A DNA stretch of 64,000 bases from Bacteroidota bacterium (GCA_030680835.1 JAUXUD010000104.1:89051-153050), one strand, 5' to 3'; positions 53,065 through 63,092 are shown, counted from the stretch's first letter. Translations and numbers: made by a program. The notes: a model not told the origin generated them from the sequence alone.

Positions 53065-54143
53065 TGAAAACATATTATTATCTGATCGCATTAATACTCC
53101 TGCTTTTTTGTATAAATAGTAAAGCACAGGATCCGGTTTTTTCTAATTTTTTTACAAACCGCTTATTTCTGAACCCAGCCTTTGCCGGAGATGACGGACC
53201 CGGCAGGGTAAGGGCCGCCAGCTTGCATCGGAATATTTTTCGTCCGATGCGGGGACCCATGAATGCAACCAATTTTGGACTGGATTACGGATTGTGCAAT
53301 GCAAATATTGGCATTGGTCTGCTTGCGGGAAATGAAACCCAGGGTGATGGTTTTTTATCATCCAATCATGCAGGAATTGTACTAAGCGTAAAAAAAGATT
53401 TAACCCGGAATTGTTATGGAACGCTTGGTTTTCAAATGTCATATATGTCTCAGTCGGTTGACTGGAACCAGTTTATTTTTTCGGATCAATTGGATCCCGT
53501 TTATGGAGTGACCATGAACTCCACCAATCAGAATATGAACCGGCAATTTTCTAACCAGAAAGACATGAGCCTGGGAGCACTAGTAAAATGGTGGGATTGG
53601 AAACGTGTGAATACCCTTGGAATTAATTTTAGCCATGCACCCAGCAGAACCAATGTAGGTTATTTATCAAACTACCAGATTCCGGTAAGGGCGAGTTTGC
53701 ACTATGGATTTTTTTATAAGCCCAATCCTTCAATTCCCGATAATGCAAAAGAGCTACAGGTACGGATTGACAAACAAGATAAATTTATCATCTCCATCAT
53801 CAACTTCAACTGGTATATTAACGACAAGATTGCGGTAGGTTCAGGCTTTAGGGCCAGCTTCTATAATAGTCAGGCTTTAAAAAATACACAAAATGCACTT
53901 TTCAATGTATCGTTATTGCCCACACAAAACATTAAAATTCTTGCCAGTTATGAAGCCAGTTTTGGCGGCATCAATTTAGCAGGCGGTGGAAACAGTTTTG
54001 AGCTGGGTATCATATTTACATCAAAAACCGAAATGTGTTCTTTCAGAAGCTTTACCGGTGTATTTAAATCGAAACGCAAAACCGCAGCCCGCTCAACCCC
54101 TTGTCCGGTTTTTAACAAAGCCAAAATTATTGCACCGTTTTAA
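53064..54143 (+). CDS. PorP/SprF-family outer-membrane protein
   Basis: 359 residues: a signal peptide (to NSKAQ), then the family hallmark DPVFSNFFTNRLFLNPAFAG, a beta-barrel with strands such as GTLGFQMSYMSQSVDWNQFIF and a C-terminal strand FELGIIFTSK. No coiled-coil tail is present, unlike the one at 30620. The ATG overlaps the stop of the PKD giant gene (TAATG), the standard arrangement of SprB/SprF-like pairs. Its role is export or anchoring of the type-B cargo. Confidence 0.9.
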   Translation: MKTYYYLIALILLLFCINSKAQDPVFSNFFTNRLFLNPAFAGDDGPGRVRAASLHRNIFRPMRGPMNATNFGLDYGLCNANIGIGLLAGNETQGDGFLSSNHAGIVLSVKKDLTRNCYGTLGFQMSYMSQSVDWNQFIFSDQLDPVYGVTMNSTNQNMNRQFSNQKDMSLGALVKWWDWKRVNTLGINFSHAPSRTNVGYLSNYQIPVRASLHYGFFYKPNPSIPDNAKELQVRIDKQDKFIISIINFNWYINDKIAVGSGFRASFYNSQALKNTQNALFNVSLLPTQNIKILASYEASFGGINLAGGGNSFELGIIFTSKTEMCSFRSFTGVFKSKRKTAARSTPCPVFNKAKIIAPF

Positions 54144-54156
54144 ATGATGAGGTAGT

Positions 54157-54184
54157 AAATAGGATGTAGAAAATAGGAAATAGG
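54157..54184 (+). repeat. Heptamer array, AAATAGG units
   Basis: Four in-phase units: AAATAGG, ATGTAGA, AAATAGG, AAATAGG, 13 bases after the SprF stop. Confidence 0.65.
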
Positions 54185-54240
54185 AAAAATAAGCAAAGTT
54201 TCTTTTGTGACTATGTTTCCCCTTTGAGTCATCCTATACT

Positions 54241-54256
54241 CTTACCCTCTTACCCT
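54241..54256. repeat. Two CTTACCCT octamers covering the peptidase stop codon
   Basis: CTTACCCT at 54241-54248 and 54249-54256 encode the last residues and stop of the minus-strand M28 peptidase. Eight-base units, so only loosely like the heptamer arrays. Confidence 0.6.
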
Positions 54257-55801
54257 CTTCCCAGGCAATGGCTTCCTCGCCAGCTTCTCATCACGCATGG
54301 CAGTATGATAAACAATAGCTGCAATTACAGCCGAGGCCTGCATTAAATCTGCTTTTTGAATGCGGTCGTAGGTATCCATATTGGTATGATGTGTTTTGCT
54401 GCCGTAATCCAGTGGGTCCTGTATAAATTGGAATGCAGGCAGACCCACCTGGTCAAATGGGATATGGTCTGTAGAGCCTGTGTTACGGTTTGTAACTGTG
54501 GTTGCATCCATATCACGGAAAGGTTCAAACCAGGCTTCAAATACCTGCCTGAGTGCATCATTGCCCTGAAGATAAATTCCTCTTATTTTTCCACCCCCGT
54601 TATCGAGGTTATAATAAGCCGATAACTTTCCATGTTCCGGCAAAAGTATCATGGTATCGATATCGGCAAAATGTTTTTTTACATAACCTCTTGAACCCAA
54701 TAAGCCTTGTTCTTCGGCACTCCATAACGCAATGCGAATGGTTCTGCGCGGTTTAGCATCAATCGATTTCAGGATGCGCATTACTTCCATCATCACCGCA
54801 CTGCCCGCTGCATTATCGGTTGCTCCGGTGGCGGCATGCCACGAATCGAGATGCGCACCAATCATCACCAGTTCGCTTTTCAGACTTTTATCTGTTCCCG
54901 GAATTTCTGCAATTACATTGTATTGCAAAGTATCCTGTTCCAAAAATATTGTTTTTATTTCCACTTCCAGCTTCACTTCTTTCCCTGCTTCCAGCAATCG
55001 AATCAATCTGTTAAAATGTTCAATTCCCATTTCCAGCTCGGGCAATACCGCTTTTGCATTGGTGGCATAAGACGCACCATTGGTGGTAAAAAAAGTTCCC
55101 ATGGTTCCACCCCGTGAACTGATTATTACGGCTGCATTTTCTTCTATCAAAAACGCATTGAGCTTTTGGCGCAAGGCTCTTGTTTTACGCATTTGTACCA
55201 GATCTATGGCCGGTCTTGCATCGGGTGTTTCATCCAGACTTTTATCTTTGTAAATATCTTTCAACTCTTGTTCGGTATAGCGCCGGGCGTCAGGTTTCAG
55301 ACCTAATTTCGCTTCCAGATTTGTTGAAACAACAATAATTTTCCCGTTTAATTTGCCTTTGTATTTATCAAAGTCCTGCTCTGTTTCGATTTTAACAATT
55401 GCTACAAAACCTGATATCAATCCATTGGTTCCGGGCGTCCAGGCTTTGGGAGTTGCTATTAAAGTTTGATAATAAGGAACCGTCATGGCTATATACGATT
55501 TCTGAATTTCCCAGCCGTTTCCAAATCCGCCCCAGGGTTCAATTTTTGCATTTACCATACCCCAATCGCTTAATTGTTTTTGTGCCCAGAGCTGTGCATT
55601 TTTTAGTTGGCTTGAACCACTTAACCTGGGACCCATCACATCCGTAAGATTAAACAAAGTTTCCATCACCTTTGAATGATTGAAGGCTTCATTTTTAATT
55701 TTAGAAATTACTTGATAATCTACTTTTTCCTGTTGTGCATGTGCATTAAAAAAAATTACAAGGCACACAAGCAATGAACCAAAACGTAATCTTGCTTTCA
55801 T
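54242..55801 (-). CDS. M28-family zinc metallopeptidase, exported
   Basis: 519 residues with a signal peptide (cleavage near AHAQ). A long protease-associated-type insert precedes the catalytic part, which carries the M28 zinc sites: GAHLDSWH (His), TGATDNAAG (Asp), SAEEQG (catalytic and metal Glu), YNLDNGGG (Asp) and KTHHTNMDTYD (His). The likely activity is an aminopeptidase or carboxypeptidase that digests peptides outside the inner membrane. The C-terminal KRVRG residues come from the repeat, so they are probably not conserved. No functional link to the DEAD-box gene is apparent. Confidence 0.9.
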   Translation of the reverse strand: MKARLRFGSLLVCLVIFFNAHAQQEKVDYQVISKIKNEAFNHSKVMETLFNLTDVMGPRLSGSSQLKNAQLWAQKQLSDWGMVNAKIEPWGGFGNGWEIQKSYIAMTVPYYQTLIATPKAWTPGTNGLISGFVAIVKIETEQDFDKYKGKLNGKIIVVSTNLEAKLGLKPDARRYTEQELKDIYKDKSLDETPDARPAIDLVQMRKTRALRQKLNAFLIEENAAVIISSRGGTMGTFFTTNGASYATNAKAVLPELEMGIEHFNRLIRLLEAGKEVKLEVEIKTIFLEQDTLQYNVIAEIPGTDKSLKSELVMIGAHLDSWHAATGATDNAAGSAVMMEVMRILKSIDAKPRRTIRIALWSAEEQGLLGSRGYVKKHFADIDTMILLPEHGKLSAYYNLDNGGGKIRGIYLQGNDALRQVFEAWFEPFRDMDATTVTNRNTGSTDHIPFDQVGLPAFQFIQDPLDYGSKTHHTNMDTYDRIQKADLMQASAVIAAIVYHTAMRDEKLARKPLPGKRVRG

Positions 55802-55802
55802 A

Positions 55803-55818
55803 GTTTAAATATTTAAAC
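55803..55818. promoter_or_regulatory. 16-bp AT-rich palindrome at the peptidase start
   Basis: GTTTAAATATTTAAAC is a perfect palindrome beginning two bases upstream of the ATG. It may be an operator or just AT-rich chance. Confidence 0.25.
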
Positions 55819-55942
55819 AATAATAATGAAAGAACCGGATATGAGATCATTTCAAACAAAATTATTCACTTATCTCATCCAGTAAACATTCCCATTCATG
55901 TTTTAATAATGCCCATGCGCTCTGTATTTTACGCTCTGCTTC

Positions 55943-57226
55943 CTACTTCCTTCCAAACCAGCGACGCTTGGATTCAGTGGCGGCTTTTGGGGTAACATGT
56001 CCTCTTCGGTTCTGAGTGCGTCCTTGTGCGGGTTGCCGGGGAGCATGGCCATTTTTTAGCTGAGCGGTTTCATTGTATGTTTTTTGCATCGGAAACGGAT
56101 GCGCATCTTCAACGGGAATTTGCTTGCCGATTAATTTCTGAATATCCTTTAAAAATTCAAATTCTTCTTCTTCACAAAAGGAGAGTGCAATGCCGTTTGC
56201 CCCTGCCCTGCCGGTTCGGCCAATACGGTGTATATACGTTTCGGGTATATTTGGCAATTCGTAATTAATAACATGCGTTAGCTCATCAATATCAATTCCG
56301 CGTGCCGCAATATCTGTTGCCAGTAACACTCTTTTTTTACCAAGTTTAAAATCACTCAAAGCAGCCTGTCGCGCATTCTGTGACTTGTTGCCATGTATAG
56401 CCGCGGCATGTATTCCATGTACTGCCAGATCTTTCACTACCCGGTCGGCACCATGTTTGGTACGAGTGAACACCAATGCATTACCAATGGTATCATCTTC
56501 CAGCAAATGAATCAATAATTTTCTCTTATCGCTTTTTCCTACAAAATATAATTTTTGTACAATGGTATCAGCTGTTGAAGAAGGGGGTGTCACTTCCACC
56601 TTTATTGGGTTCACCAATATGGTATCTGCTAATTTTTGAATTACCGGAGGCATGGTAGCTGAGAAAAATAAGGAATGTCTATGACGAGGTAATTTTGCCA
56701 GAACTTTTTTTACATCGTTCACAAAACCCATGTCGAGCATACGGTCTGCTTCATCCAATACAAAAAACTGAATATCGCTTAAATGCACATACCCTTGTTG
56801 CATTAAATCGAGCAAACGACCCGGTGTAGCGATTAAAATATCTATTCCCCGCTGCAGTCTGTCTACTTGTCCGTGTTGCGAAACACCTCCATAAATTACA
56901 GTTTGCTGCAGGCCGGTAAACTTCCCATAAGCAGTAAAACTTTCTTCAATCTGTATGGCCAATTCGCGGGTAGGCGTTAAAATTAATGCCTTAATTTTTC
57001 TTCTTCCCTTATCGATGGTTTTGGGTTGTTGCCACAATAACTGAAGTATAGGAATGGCAAAAGCTGCTGTTTTTCCGGTTCCGGTTTGGGCACAACCGAG
57101 GAGGTCTTTGCCTTGTAATAAAACGGGAATTGCTTGTTGTTGAATGGGTGTAGGTTTGGTATAACCTTCGGCCTTGAGGGCCTTTAAAATAGGCTCAACC
57201 AGGTTGAGCTGTTCAAATGTAATCAT
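55943..57226 (-). CDS. DEAD-box RNA helicase, RhlE-like
   Basis: 427 residues with all helicase motifs: a Q motif (TPIQQQAIP), Walker [32 protein letters not shown] in [13 protein letters not shown], an [13 protein letters not shown] strand and [10 protein letters not shown]. The C-terminal tail is short and basic ([21 protein letters not shown]), typical of RhlE-like enzymes acting in ribosome assembly or RNA turnover. Cytosolic. The leader is long (about 90 bases from the likely -7 box at 57318-57325), as in cold-regulated helicases, but no known leader motif was found. Confidence 0.95.
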   Translation of the reverse strand: MITFEQLNLVEPILKALKAEGYTKPTPIQQQAIPVLLQGKDLLGCAQTGTGKTAAFAIPILQLLWQQPKTIDKGRRKIKALILTPTRELAIQIEESFTAYGKFTGLQQTVIYGGVSQHGQVDRLQRGIDILIATPGRLLDLMQQGYVHLSDIQFFVLDEADRMLDMGFVNDVKKVLAKLPRHRHSLFFSATMPPVIQKLADTILVNPIKVEVTPPSSTADTIVQKLYFVGKSDKRKLLIHLLEDDTIGNALVFTRTKHGADRVVKDLAVHGIHAAAIHGNKSQNARQAALSDFKLGKKRVLLATDIAARGIDIDELTHVINYELPNIPETYIHRIGRTGRAGANGIALSFCEEEEFEFLKDIQKLIGKQIPVEDAHPFPMQKTYNETAQLKNGHAPRQPAQGRTQNRRGHVTPKAATESKRRWFGRK

Positions 57227-57317
57227 AATAAAATAGGGCAGAAAACGGCCCTAAAAATTATCATTCAAGTTACCACATCTGCATCTCACTTCAACAATTT
57301 TTTAAGAAGCGAGGCCA

Positions 57318-57325
57318 CAAAGATA
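57318..57325 (-). promoter_or_regulatory. Possible -7 box TATCTTTG of the helicase gene
   Basis: Matches TAnnTTTG on the minus strand, 92 bases before the ATG at 57226. No -33 match at the right spacing. Confidence 0.35.
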
Positions 57326-57354
57326 CATTAAATAGTTGGGATTAGGAAATAAGA

Positions 57355-57431
57355 ATGTACGATGCACGATGTACGATGTACAATGCACGATGTACGATGT
57401 ACAATGTACGATGTACAATGTACGATGTACG
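57355..57431 (+). repeat. Heptamer array, eleven ATGTACG-type units
   Basis: Eleven in-phase 7-base units, differing only at position 4 (T or C) and position 7 (G or A), then a looser AATAATG, GACTATG, GACTAAC continuation to 57452. It lies between the stop of the efflux adaptor gene (57457, minus) and the helicase promoter. Confidence 0.9.
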
Positions 57432-57456
57432 AATAATGGACTATGGACTAACTGTT

Positions 57457-58602
57457 TTATTCATCTGTTGAGTTTTTCATTTTCATGAGGAGGGTATAGG
57501 CTCCTTTGGTTACGATGCTTCCTTTTTTAAAGGGGGATAAATCCGGATTGCTAATTTCAGTGAAACCATTTTGGTTCATACCTGTTACGACTTCACGCAT
57601 TTCGAATATGTGATTGCCTTTATTGATAAATACATATTTTTTATTTTCAAAATTAACGATAGCTTCTTCAGGCAATACGTTTGCTTCTTTGCTAAGTGTC
57701 AGAATTTCAGCATTCATGTATGTGCCCGGAACAAGTAGTTTATCATAGGCATCAAAGTGACAATGTACTGTAACATTGCGTTCACTGTTTACATCTTTTC
57801 CTATTAAAATAATTTCGCAACTGTACTTTTTAGCCGGATTGTTATTGGTATGTGTAATTACTTTCTGACCGATGAACAATTTATCAATATCTTTTTCAAA
57901 AACGGTTAATGCCAGATGGATGTCTTCGGGATTTACAAGTTCAAACAACACATCTGCCGGGTTTACAAATTTGCCCACATTTACATTTACTTTAGAAACA
58001 TATCCATTAATGGGAGCATATAAATTAACGGCCCTCGAAAGACTTTTTTCATTCACGGTTTCGGGTTTGATTCCAATCAACCTGAGTTTTTCGGCCAATG
58101 CCTGCATCATGATCAGCTGGTTTTTATAAGCAGCTTCGGCCTGCTGGTATACCTTATCACTGCTGGCCTTGCTTTGATTCAATTCCTTTTGTCTTTCATA
58201 CTCCTGCTCCAATACCTGCTTATGCGCTTTTGCCATTAAATAATCCTGCTGCAACTGAATATATTGCTGATCTTCCATCACCGCAATAACTTCTCCTTTC
58301 TGAATATGCATACCCGGCAATAATTTGGTTGACTTTAAATATCCTCCCAATGGCATACAAACGGATACCATATTTTGTGGCGGCACATCAATTTTTCCAT
58401 TAACTTTTACAATGGCAGAAAGATTCATGGATTGCAAAGAACCCAATTCCAATCCAGCCTGAATCATTTGCATTGAATCCAAACCCACTTCATTGAATGC
58501 AACTTCTATTGCTGGTTCTGCAGTTTTGGATTTTTTACTCCCGCATGATAATGTTAAAATTAACAAGGTCAGGAATGCGTATTTATATTTTACGGTTTTC
58601 AT
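57457..58602 (-). CDS. RND efflux periplasmic adaptor lipoprotein (CusB/CzcB-like)
   Basis: 381 residues with a lipobox (LTLSC). Membrane-fusion-protein layout: a beta-barrel strand region, a lipoyl half-motif with PLGGYLKSTKLLPGMHIQKGEVIAVM, a long helical hairpin (about 105-175, QQDYLMAKAHKQVLEQEYERQKELN), the second lipoyl half VNLYAPINGYVSKVNVNVGKFVNPADVLF and a C-terminal barrel. It links the inner-membrane pump to the outer-membrane channel. The ATG overlaps the stop of the pump gene by four bases (ATGA). Confidence 0.9.
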   Translation of the reverse strand: MKTVKYKYAFLTLLILTLSCGSKKSKTAEPAIEVAFNEVGLDSMQMIQAGLELGSLQSMNLSAIVKVNGKIDVPPQNMVSVCMPLGGYLKSTKLLPGMHIQKGEVIAVMEDQQYIQLQQDYLMAKAHKQVLEQEYERQKELNQSKASSDKVYQQAEAAYKNQLIMMQALAEKLRLIGIKPETVNEKSLSRAVNLYAPINGYVSKVNVNVGKFVNPADVLFELVNPEDIHLALTVFEKDIDKLFIGQKVITHTNNNPAKKYSCEIILIGKDVNSERNVTVHCHFDAYDKLLVPGTYMNAEILTLSKEANVLPEEAIVNFENKKYVFINKGNHIFEMREVVTGMNQNGFTEISNPDLSPFKKGSIVTKGAYTLLMKMKNSTDE

Positions 58603-61600
58603 TTGTTATTAAATGCCTGAAGTTCTATGATGGTTTGATTCAAATTGTTAACAGCGTCCAAATAAGCGCTTTTTGTTGAAATACCCTGGTTAAGCAAGAG
58701 TATCCATTCCAGGTAATTGATATTGCCGCTTTGATATTGTTTTAAAGATGCCTGTATCAATATATCTGCATTGGGCACGCCGTTTTCTTCATAATATTTT
58801 ACAATCTCCTGTTGATTTTTATGCTTGCGTAAAAAACTCCTGTATTGTGATTCCAGTTGCAGTTTGCCGTAATTAAAATTGTGTTGTGCAGCCCGAATCT
58901 CAAATTTTAAAGCACTGGATTTGGCGTTTTGTGAACCAAAAAAAACGGGTATGCCCAAACTAAACTGCGCGGATTGAAATCGTGAACTTCTATCATAATA
59001 TATATTATCTCCACCATATCCAATGATGCTTGTATTGTTATATCCTATTGCCAGCTCGGGTAAAAACCTTGATTTTTCAACCTGAGATTTGACTAAACTT
59101 AACTGCTTTTGCTGGTTCAGTAATTGCATATAAGGATGTGTTAAAATAGTACTTGAATCGATTTTATTTTCCTTAAGCTTCAATTCATTTGCCACGGGTA
59201 TAAATTCATGCTCCGTACCCAGCAGTAATTGAAAACGTAACAACAAAACGCTTTTATCCTGCTGCAATTGCAGCATTTGAATATGAAGCTGTCCTCTTTG
59301 CTGTTCGGCAGTTGCAGCCTCCAGCACATTCGTTTCTCCCGCTTTTAAACGCAAGCGGGCAAGTTTAACAAATTGCAAAAACAAACTATCGTTTCCCTTA
59401 AGCAATTTTTCCTTCTCCGATAAAAATAAAAATTCACAGAATACTTTTTTCACTTCAGTTACCAAATCCAGCTTTTTCAGGGATGCATTTTTTTCAGCCA
59501 ATACCCTCTCTTCGTTTAACAAAGATTTTTGTCTGGTGTAAACGGTCGGAAACAACATGCTTTGTGATATACTAAACCGGTTATCTTTATAAATGCTGTT
59601 ATACTGACCCAGCTCTGCACTCAGCATCGTTTGGTTCAGGTTCCATGCGCTTCGGGTCATTCTCTTTGCATATTCAGCTTTTAACTGTTCGCTTTGCAAC
59701 AATAAATTATTTTGCATGGCAGTATCAATGGCAGCATTTAATTCAATGGGTGTTTGCGCATTTAAAGAATTTGGCAGGAGTCCTAAAGATGCCGCAATGA
59801 GTATGCCTACATATTTACCAATATTTGATTTATGTATGGGCTTGCTTTCAAAAAGAATGTATAAAACAGGCAATACAAAAAGAGTAAGCAGGGTGGCCAG
59901 TAACAAACCGCCTATTACAACCGTTGCAAGCGGTCGTTGTACTTCGGCACCCGAACCCTGACTTAATGCCATGGGTAAAAATCCTAAGGAAGCCACACAG
60001 GCGGTCATTAATACCGGCCGCAAACGCATTTTGGTACCTGCGAGAACAATTTGTTTTAAATCGGTTAATCCTTCCAATTTTTGGCGGTTAAACTCGGCAA
60101 TTAATACAATGCCATTTAATACCGCCACTCCAAACAATGCGATAAATCCCACACCTGCCGAAATACTGAATGGCATACCGCGCAATGCAATGGCAAAAAT
60201 ACCACCGATAGCACTTAGTGGAATTGCAGAGTATATAATCAAACCTTGCCTGATGGAATTAAACGCAAAATACAAAAACAAAAATATAAGTATTAATGAA
60301 ACAGGTACCGCTATCAGCAAACGTTGTTTTGCCGCTTCCAGGTTTTCGAATGCACCGCCATAAGTAATAAAATAAGAAGGAGGTAATTTCAATTCTTTTT
60401 CAATTTTTTCCTGCAATTCCTTAACAATACTTTCAACATCCCTGCCCCTAACATTAAACCCAATAACTATTCTGCGTTTGGCATCTTCGCGTTGTATTTG
60501 GCTCGGACCTTCCTGCAGCACAACCTGCGCCAACTGATAAAGGGGAACTTGTGTTCCCTGAGGTGTAGCAATCATTAAATTTTCAATGTCACTGAGCTCC
60601 TCCCGGTTATTACCGCTCATGCGCACAACGAGGTCAAAACGTTTTTCTCCTTCAAATACCAATCCACTTACTTTACCGGCAAATGCAGCATGAACCACAT
60701 TATTAATTTCATTTATATTTAACTGGTATTGCGCAATAGAGGCACGGTTATATTTAATCACAATCTGTGGCATACCCGTTACGTGTTCAACATAAATATC
60801 TTTCGCGCCTTCAATTTTCGATGCAATTTCTCCAAGTAAATTTGAGTAAAGAGCCAAAGTATCCAGGTTATCTCCAAATATTTTACAAACTACATCCTGT
60901 CGTGCACCTGTCATTAACTCATTAAAGCGCATTTGAACCGGGTATTGAAATCCGAAAGAGGCACCCGGAATGGCTGATAAGGCTGTACTCATTTTCTCAG
61001 CAAGTTCAGGAAAACTTTCAGCGCTGGTCCATTCTTTCTTATCTTTTAGGATAATCATTAAATCCTGTGCTTCAATGGGCATAGGATCGGTTGGAATTTC
61101 ACTGCTTCCAATTTTTGCAACTACTTCTTCCACCTCAGGAAATTGCTTTTTTAATATTTTAGCCGACTGTTTGGCCACATCAATACTTACCTGTAAATTA
61201 CTGCCTGTAAGTACCCTGGTTTCAACTGCAAAATCACCTTCCTCCAATGAAGGAATAAACTCGCCGCCCATTCTTGATAATACAAAAACGGATAGGGTAA
61301 ATAATACTAAAACAAAACCTATAACATATTTTGGAAAACGGAGTATCCAGGATAATTTATGTATATAAAAATTCTCAAGTTTTGCCATTAGTCTGTCTGC
61401 CCGGTTCGGTTCATGCGAAACTTTTTTCAGCATTAATGCGCTCATCATCGGGATATAAGTTAGTGACAAAATAAAAGCCCCCAATAAAGCAAAGGCAACT
61501 GTTTGAGCCATGGGTTTAAACATTTTACCCTCGATGCCCTGCAATGAAAAAATGGGCAGGTAAACCACCAAAATAATTATTTGTCCGAATACAGCACTAT

Positions 61601-62951
61601 TCATCATTTTACCTGCAGCTTTTTTTACTTCCTTATCCATAAAATGCTGCGAATGATCAAAAGTTTTTGCGATCCTTCTGCTATGTGTAATTGAATGCAT
61701 AACCGCCTCCACAATAATAACCGCACCATCCACAATCAGTCCAAAATCAAGTGCCCCGAGACTCATCAGGTTGCCGCTCACCCCAAAGGTGTTCATCATA
61801 ATGACGGCAAACAACATGGCGAGCGGAATCACTGAAGCAACCAAAAAACCGGCCCGCATGTTTCCCAAAAACAGAACCAGAATAAATACAACAATGAGGG
61901 CACCTTCCAATAAATTTTTTGATACGGTTCCAATGGCGTTATTCACCATTTTAGTCCGGTCAAGAAAAGCATCGATCTCTACTCCTTCAGGTAATGTTTT
62001 CCGTATTAATGCAATCCGCTCCTTCACGGCAATAATTACATCATTGCTGTTGGCACCTTTCAGCATCATCACTACAGCACCTGCCACTTCCATTTCATCA
62101 TTATAAATCATGGCACCATAACGGGTAGCATGCCCAAACTGAATGGTGGCAATATCGCGTATCAAAAGCGGCGTACCATCCTTAACATTTTTAACTACAA
62201 TATTTTCAAGATCATGTAGGTTTTGAACCAGTCCTTCGCTGCGGATATACAAAACTGTGGGTCCTTTTTCTATATAAGCTCCTCCTTCATTCTGGTTATT
62301 TTTTTCAAGGGCATCAAACACATCCTGAATGGTAATATTGTGCGCTTTTAAACGATTGGGATCTACCGCTACCTCATATTGTTTTAAAAAGCCCCCAAAA
62401 CTACTCACATCGGCAACACCCTCAACCCCGATTAACTGTTTTTTAATAATCCAATCCTGAATGGTTCGCAAATCCTGCGCATTAAATTTACTTTCATAAC
62501 CCTTCTTGGGTTTTACTACATACTGATAAATTTCCCCCAGGCCTGTTGTAACCGGAGCCAATTCAGGGTTTCCAGCATCCTTGGGAATCTGATCTTTAAT
62601 TTTTTGTAATCGTTCGCTAACCTGCTGCCTTGCCCAGTATACATCTGTTTGATCATTGAACACAATGGTAACAACAGATAAACCAAAGCGTGAAAAACTT
62701 CTAATTTCAATCTTCCCCGGTATATTGCTGGTGGCCTGTTCAATCGGGTACGTTATCAATCGTTCTACATCGGGCGCACCCAGTGAAGGAGAAACTGTAA
62801 TTATCTGAACCTGATTATTGGTAATATCGGGCACCGCATCAATGGGAAGTTTTGTTAACTGATAAATACCATACCCTATCAGAAACAAGGTAAAAATACC
62901 AATCAGCAGTTTGTTCTTTATTGAAAACCCAATAATTTTATCTAATAACAT
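58599..62951 (-). CDS. CzcA/CusA-type RND heavy-metal pump fused to a TolC-like outer-membrane channel
   Basis: 1450 residues. Residues 1 to about 1035 are a heavy-metal RND pump (starts LLDKIIGFSIKNKLL, with a TM4 motif DFGLIVDGAVIIVEA, the DFG/DGA/E pattern of divalent-cation HME pumps, so Zn/Co/Ni/Cd are likelier than Cu). A signal-peptide-like segment follows (about 1045-1066, GILIAASLGLLPNSLNAQ), then a TolC-family outer-membrane factor domain (IELNAAIDTAMQNNLLLQ, VFCEFLFLSEKEKLL, FLPELAIGYN). Pump and channel in one chain is a known but unusual form; cleavage after NAQ could release the channel. Expressed with the adaptor encoded downstream. Confidence 0.9.
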   Translation of the reverse strand: MLLDKIIGFSIKNKLLIGIFTLFLIGYGIYQLTKLPIDAVPDITNNQVQIITVSPSLGAPDVERLITYPIEQATSNIPGKIEIRSFSRFGLSVVTIVFNDQTDVYWARQQVSERLQKIKDQIPKDAGNPELAPVTTGLGEIYQYVVKPKKGYESKFNAQDLRTIQDWIIKKQLIGVEGVADVSSFGGFLKQYEVAVDPNRLKAHNITIQDVFDALEKNNQNEGGAYIEKGPTVLYIRSEGLVQNLHDLENIVVKNVKDGTPLLIRDIATIQFGHATRYGAMIYNDEMEVAGAVVMMLKGANSNDVIIAVKERIALIRKTLPEGVEIDAFLDRTKMVNNAIGTVSKNLLEGALIVVFILVLFLGNMRAGFLVASVIPLAMLFAVIMMNTFGVSGNLMSLGALDFGLIVDGAVIIVEAVMHSITHSRRIAKTFDHSQHFMDKEVKKAAGKMMNSAVFGQIIILVVYLPIFSLQGIEGKMFKPMAQTVAFALLGAFILSLTYIPMMSALMLKKVSHEPNRADRLMAKLENFYIHKLSWILRFPKYVIGFVLVLFTLSVFVLSRMGGEFIPSLEEGDFAVETRVLTGSNLQVSIDVAKQSAKILKKQFPEVEEVVAKIGSSEIPTDPMPIEAQDLMIILKDKKEWTSAESFPELAEKMSTALSAIPGASFGFQYPVQMRFNELMTGARQDVVCKIFGDNLDTLALYSNLLGEIASKIEGAKDIYVEHVTGMPQIVIKYNRASIAQYQLNINEINNVVHAAFAGKVSGLVFEGEKRFDLVVRMSGNNREELSDIENLMIATPQGTQVPLYQLAQVVLQEGPSQIQREDAKRRIVIGFNVRGRDVESIVKELQEKIEKELKLPPSYFITYGGAFENLEAAKQRLLIAVPVSLILIFLFLYFAFNSIRQGLIIYSAIPLSAIGGIFAIALRGMPFSISAGVGFIALFGVAVLNGIVLIAEFNRQKLEGLTDLKQIVLAGTKMRLRPVLMTACVASLGFLPMALSQGSGAEVQRPLATVVIGGLLLATLLTLFVLPVLYILFESKPIHKSNIGKYVGILIAASLGLLPNSLNAQTPIELNAAIDTAMQNNLLLQSEQLKAEYAKRMTRSAWNLNQTMLSAELGQYNSIYKDNRFSISQSMLFPTVYTRQKSLLNEERVLAEKNASLKKLDLVTEVKKVFCEFLFLSEKEKLLKGNDSLFLQFVKLARLRLKAGETNVLEAATAEQQRGQLHIQMLQLQQDKSVLLLRFQLLLGTEHEFIPVANELKLKENKIDSSTILTHPYMQLLNQQKQLSLVKSQVEKSRFLPELAIGYNNTSIIGYGGDNIYYDRSSRFQSAQFSLGIPVFFGSQNAKSSALKFEIRAAQHNFNYGKLQLESQYRSFLRKHKNQQEIVKYYEENGVPNADILIQASLKQYQSGNINYLEWILLLNQGISTKSAYLDAVNNLNQTIIELQAFNNK

Positions 62952-63092
62952 ATACTTATTTTTGTGCGAATATTAAATATTTTCTATGCGGGTTTTTTCT
63001 TCAAATTCATCCATGCAAGGGTAAATAATTTATTTGACAAAAGTATTGATTCCATTCCATATTTAATGATGCTTATTATGGCAAATATTAAC

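Noticed and set aside
54732-55070. Plus-strand frames inside the M28 peptidase gene
   Set aside because: Shadow frames; the minus strand carries all M28 zinc motifs.
57355-57431. CRISPR array
   Set aside because: Units are 7 bases without spacers or cas genes nearby; a simple tandem array.
60970-61368. Plus-strand frames inside the efflux pump gene
   Set aside because: Shadow frames; the pump motifs are continuous on the minus strand.
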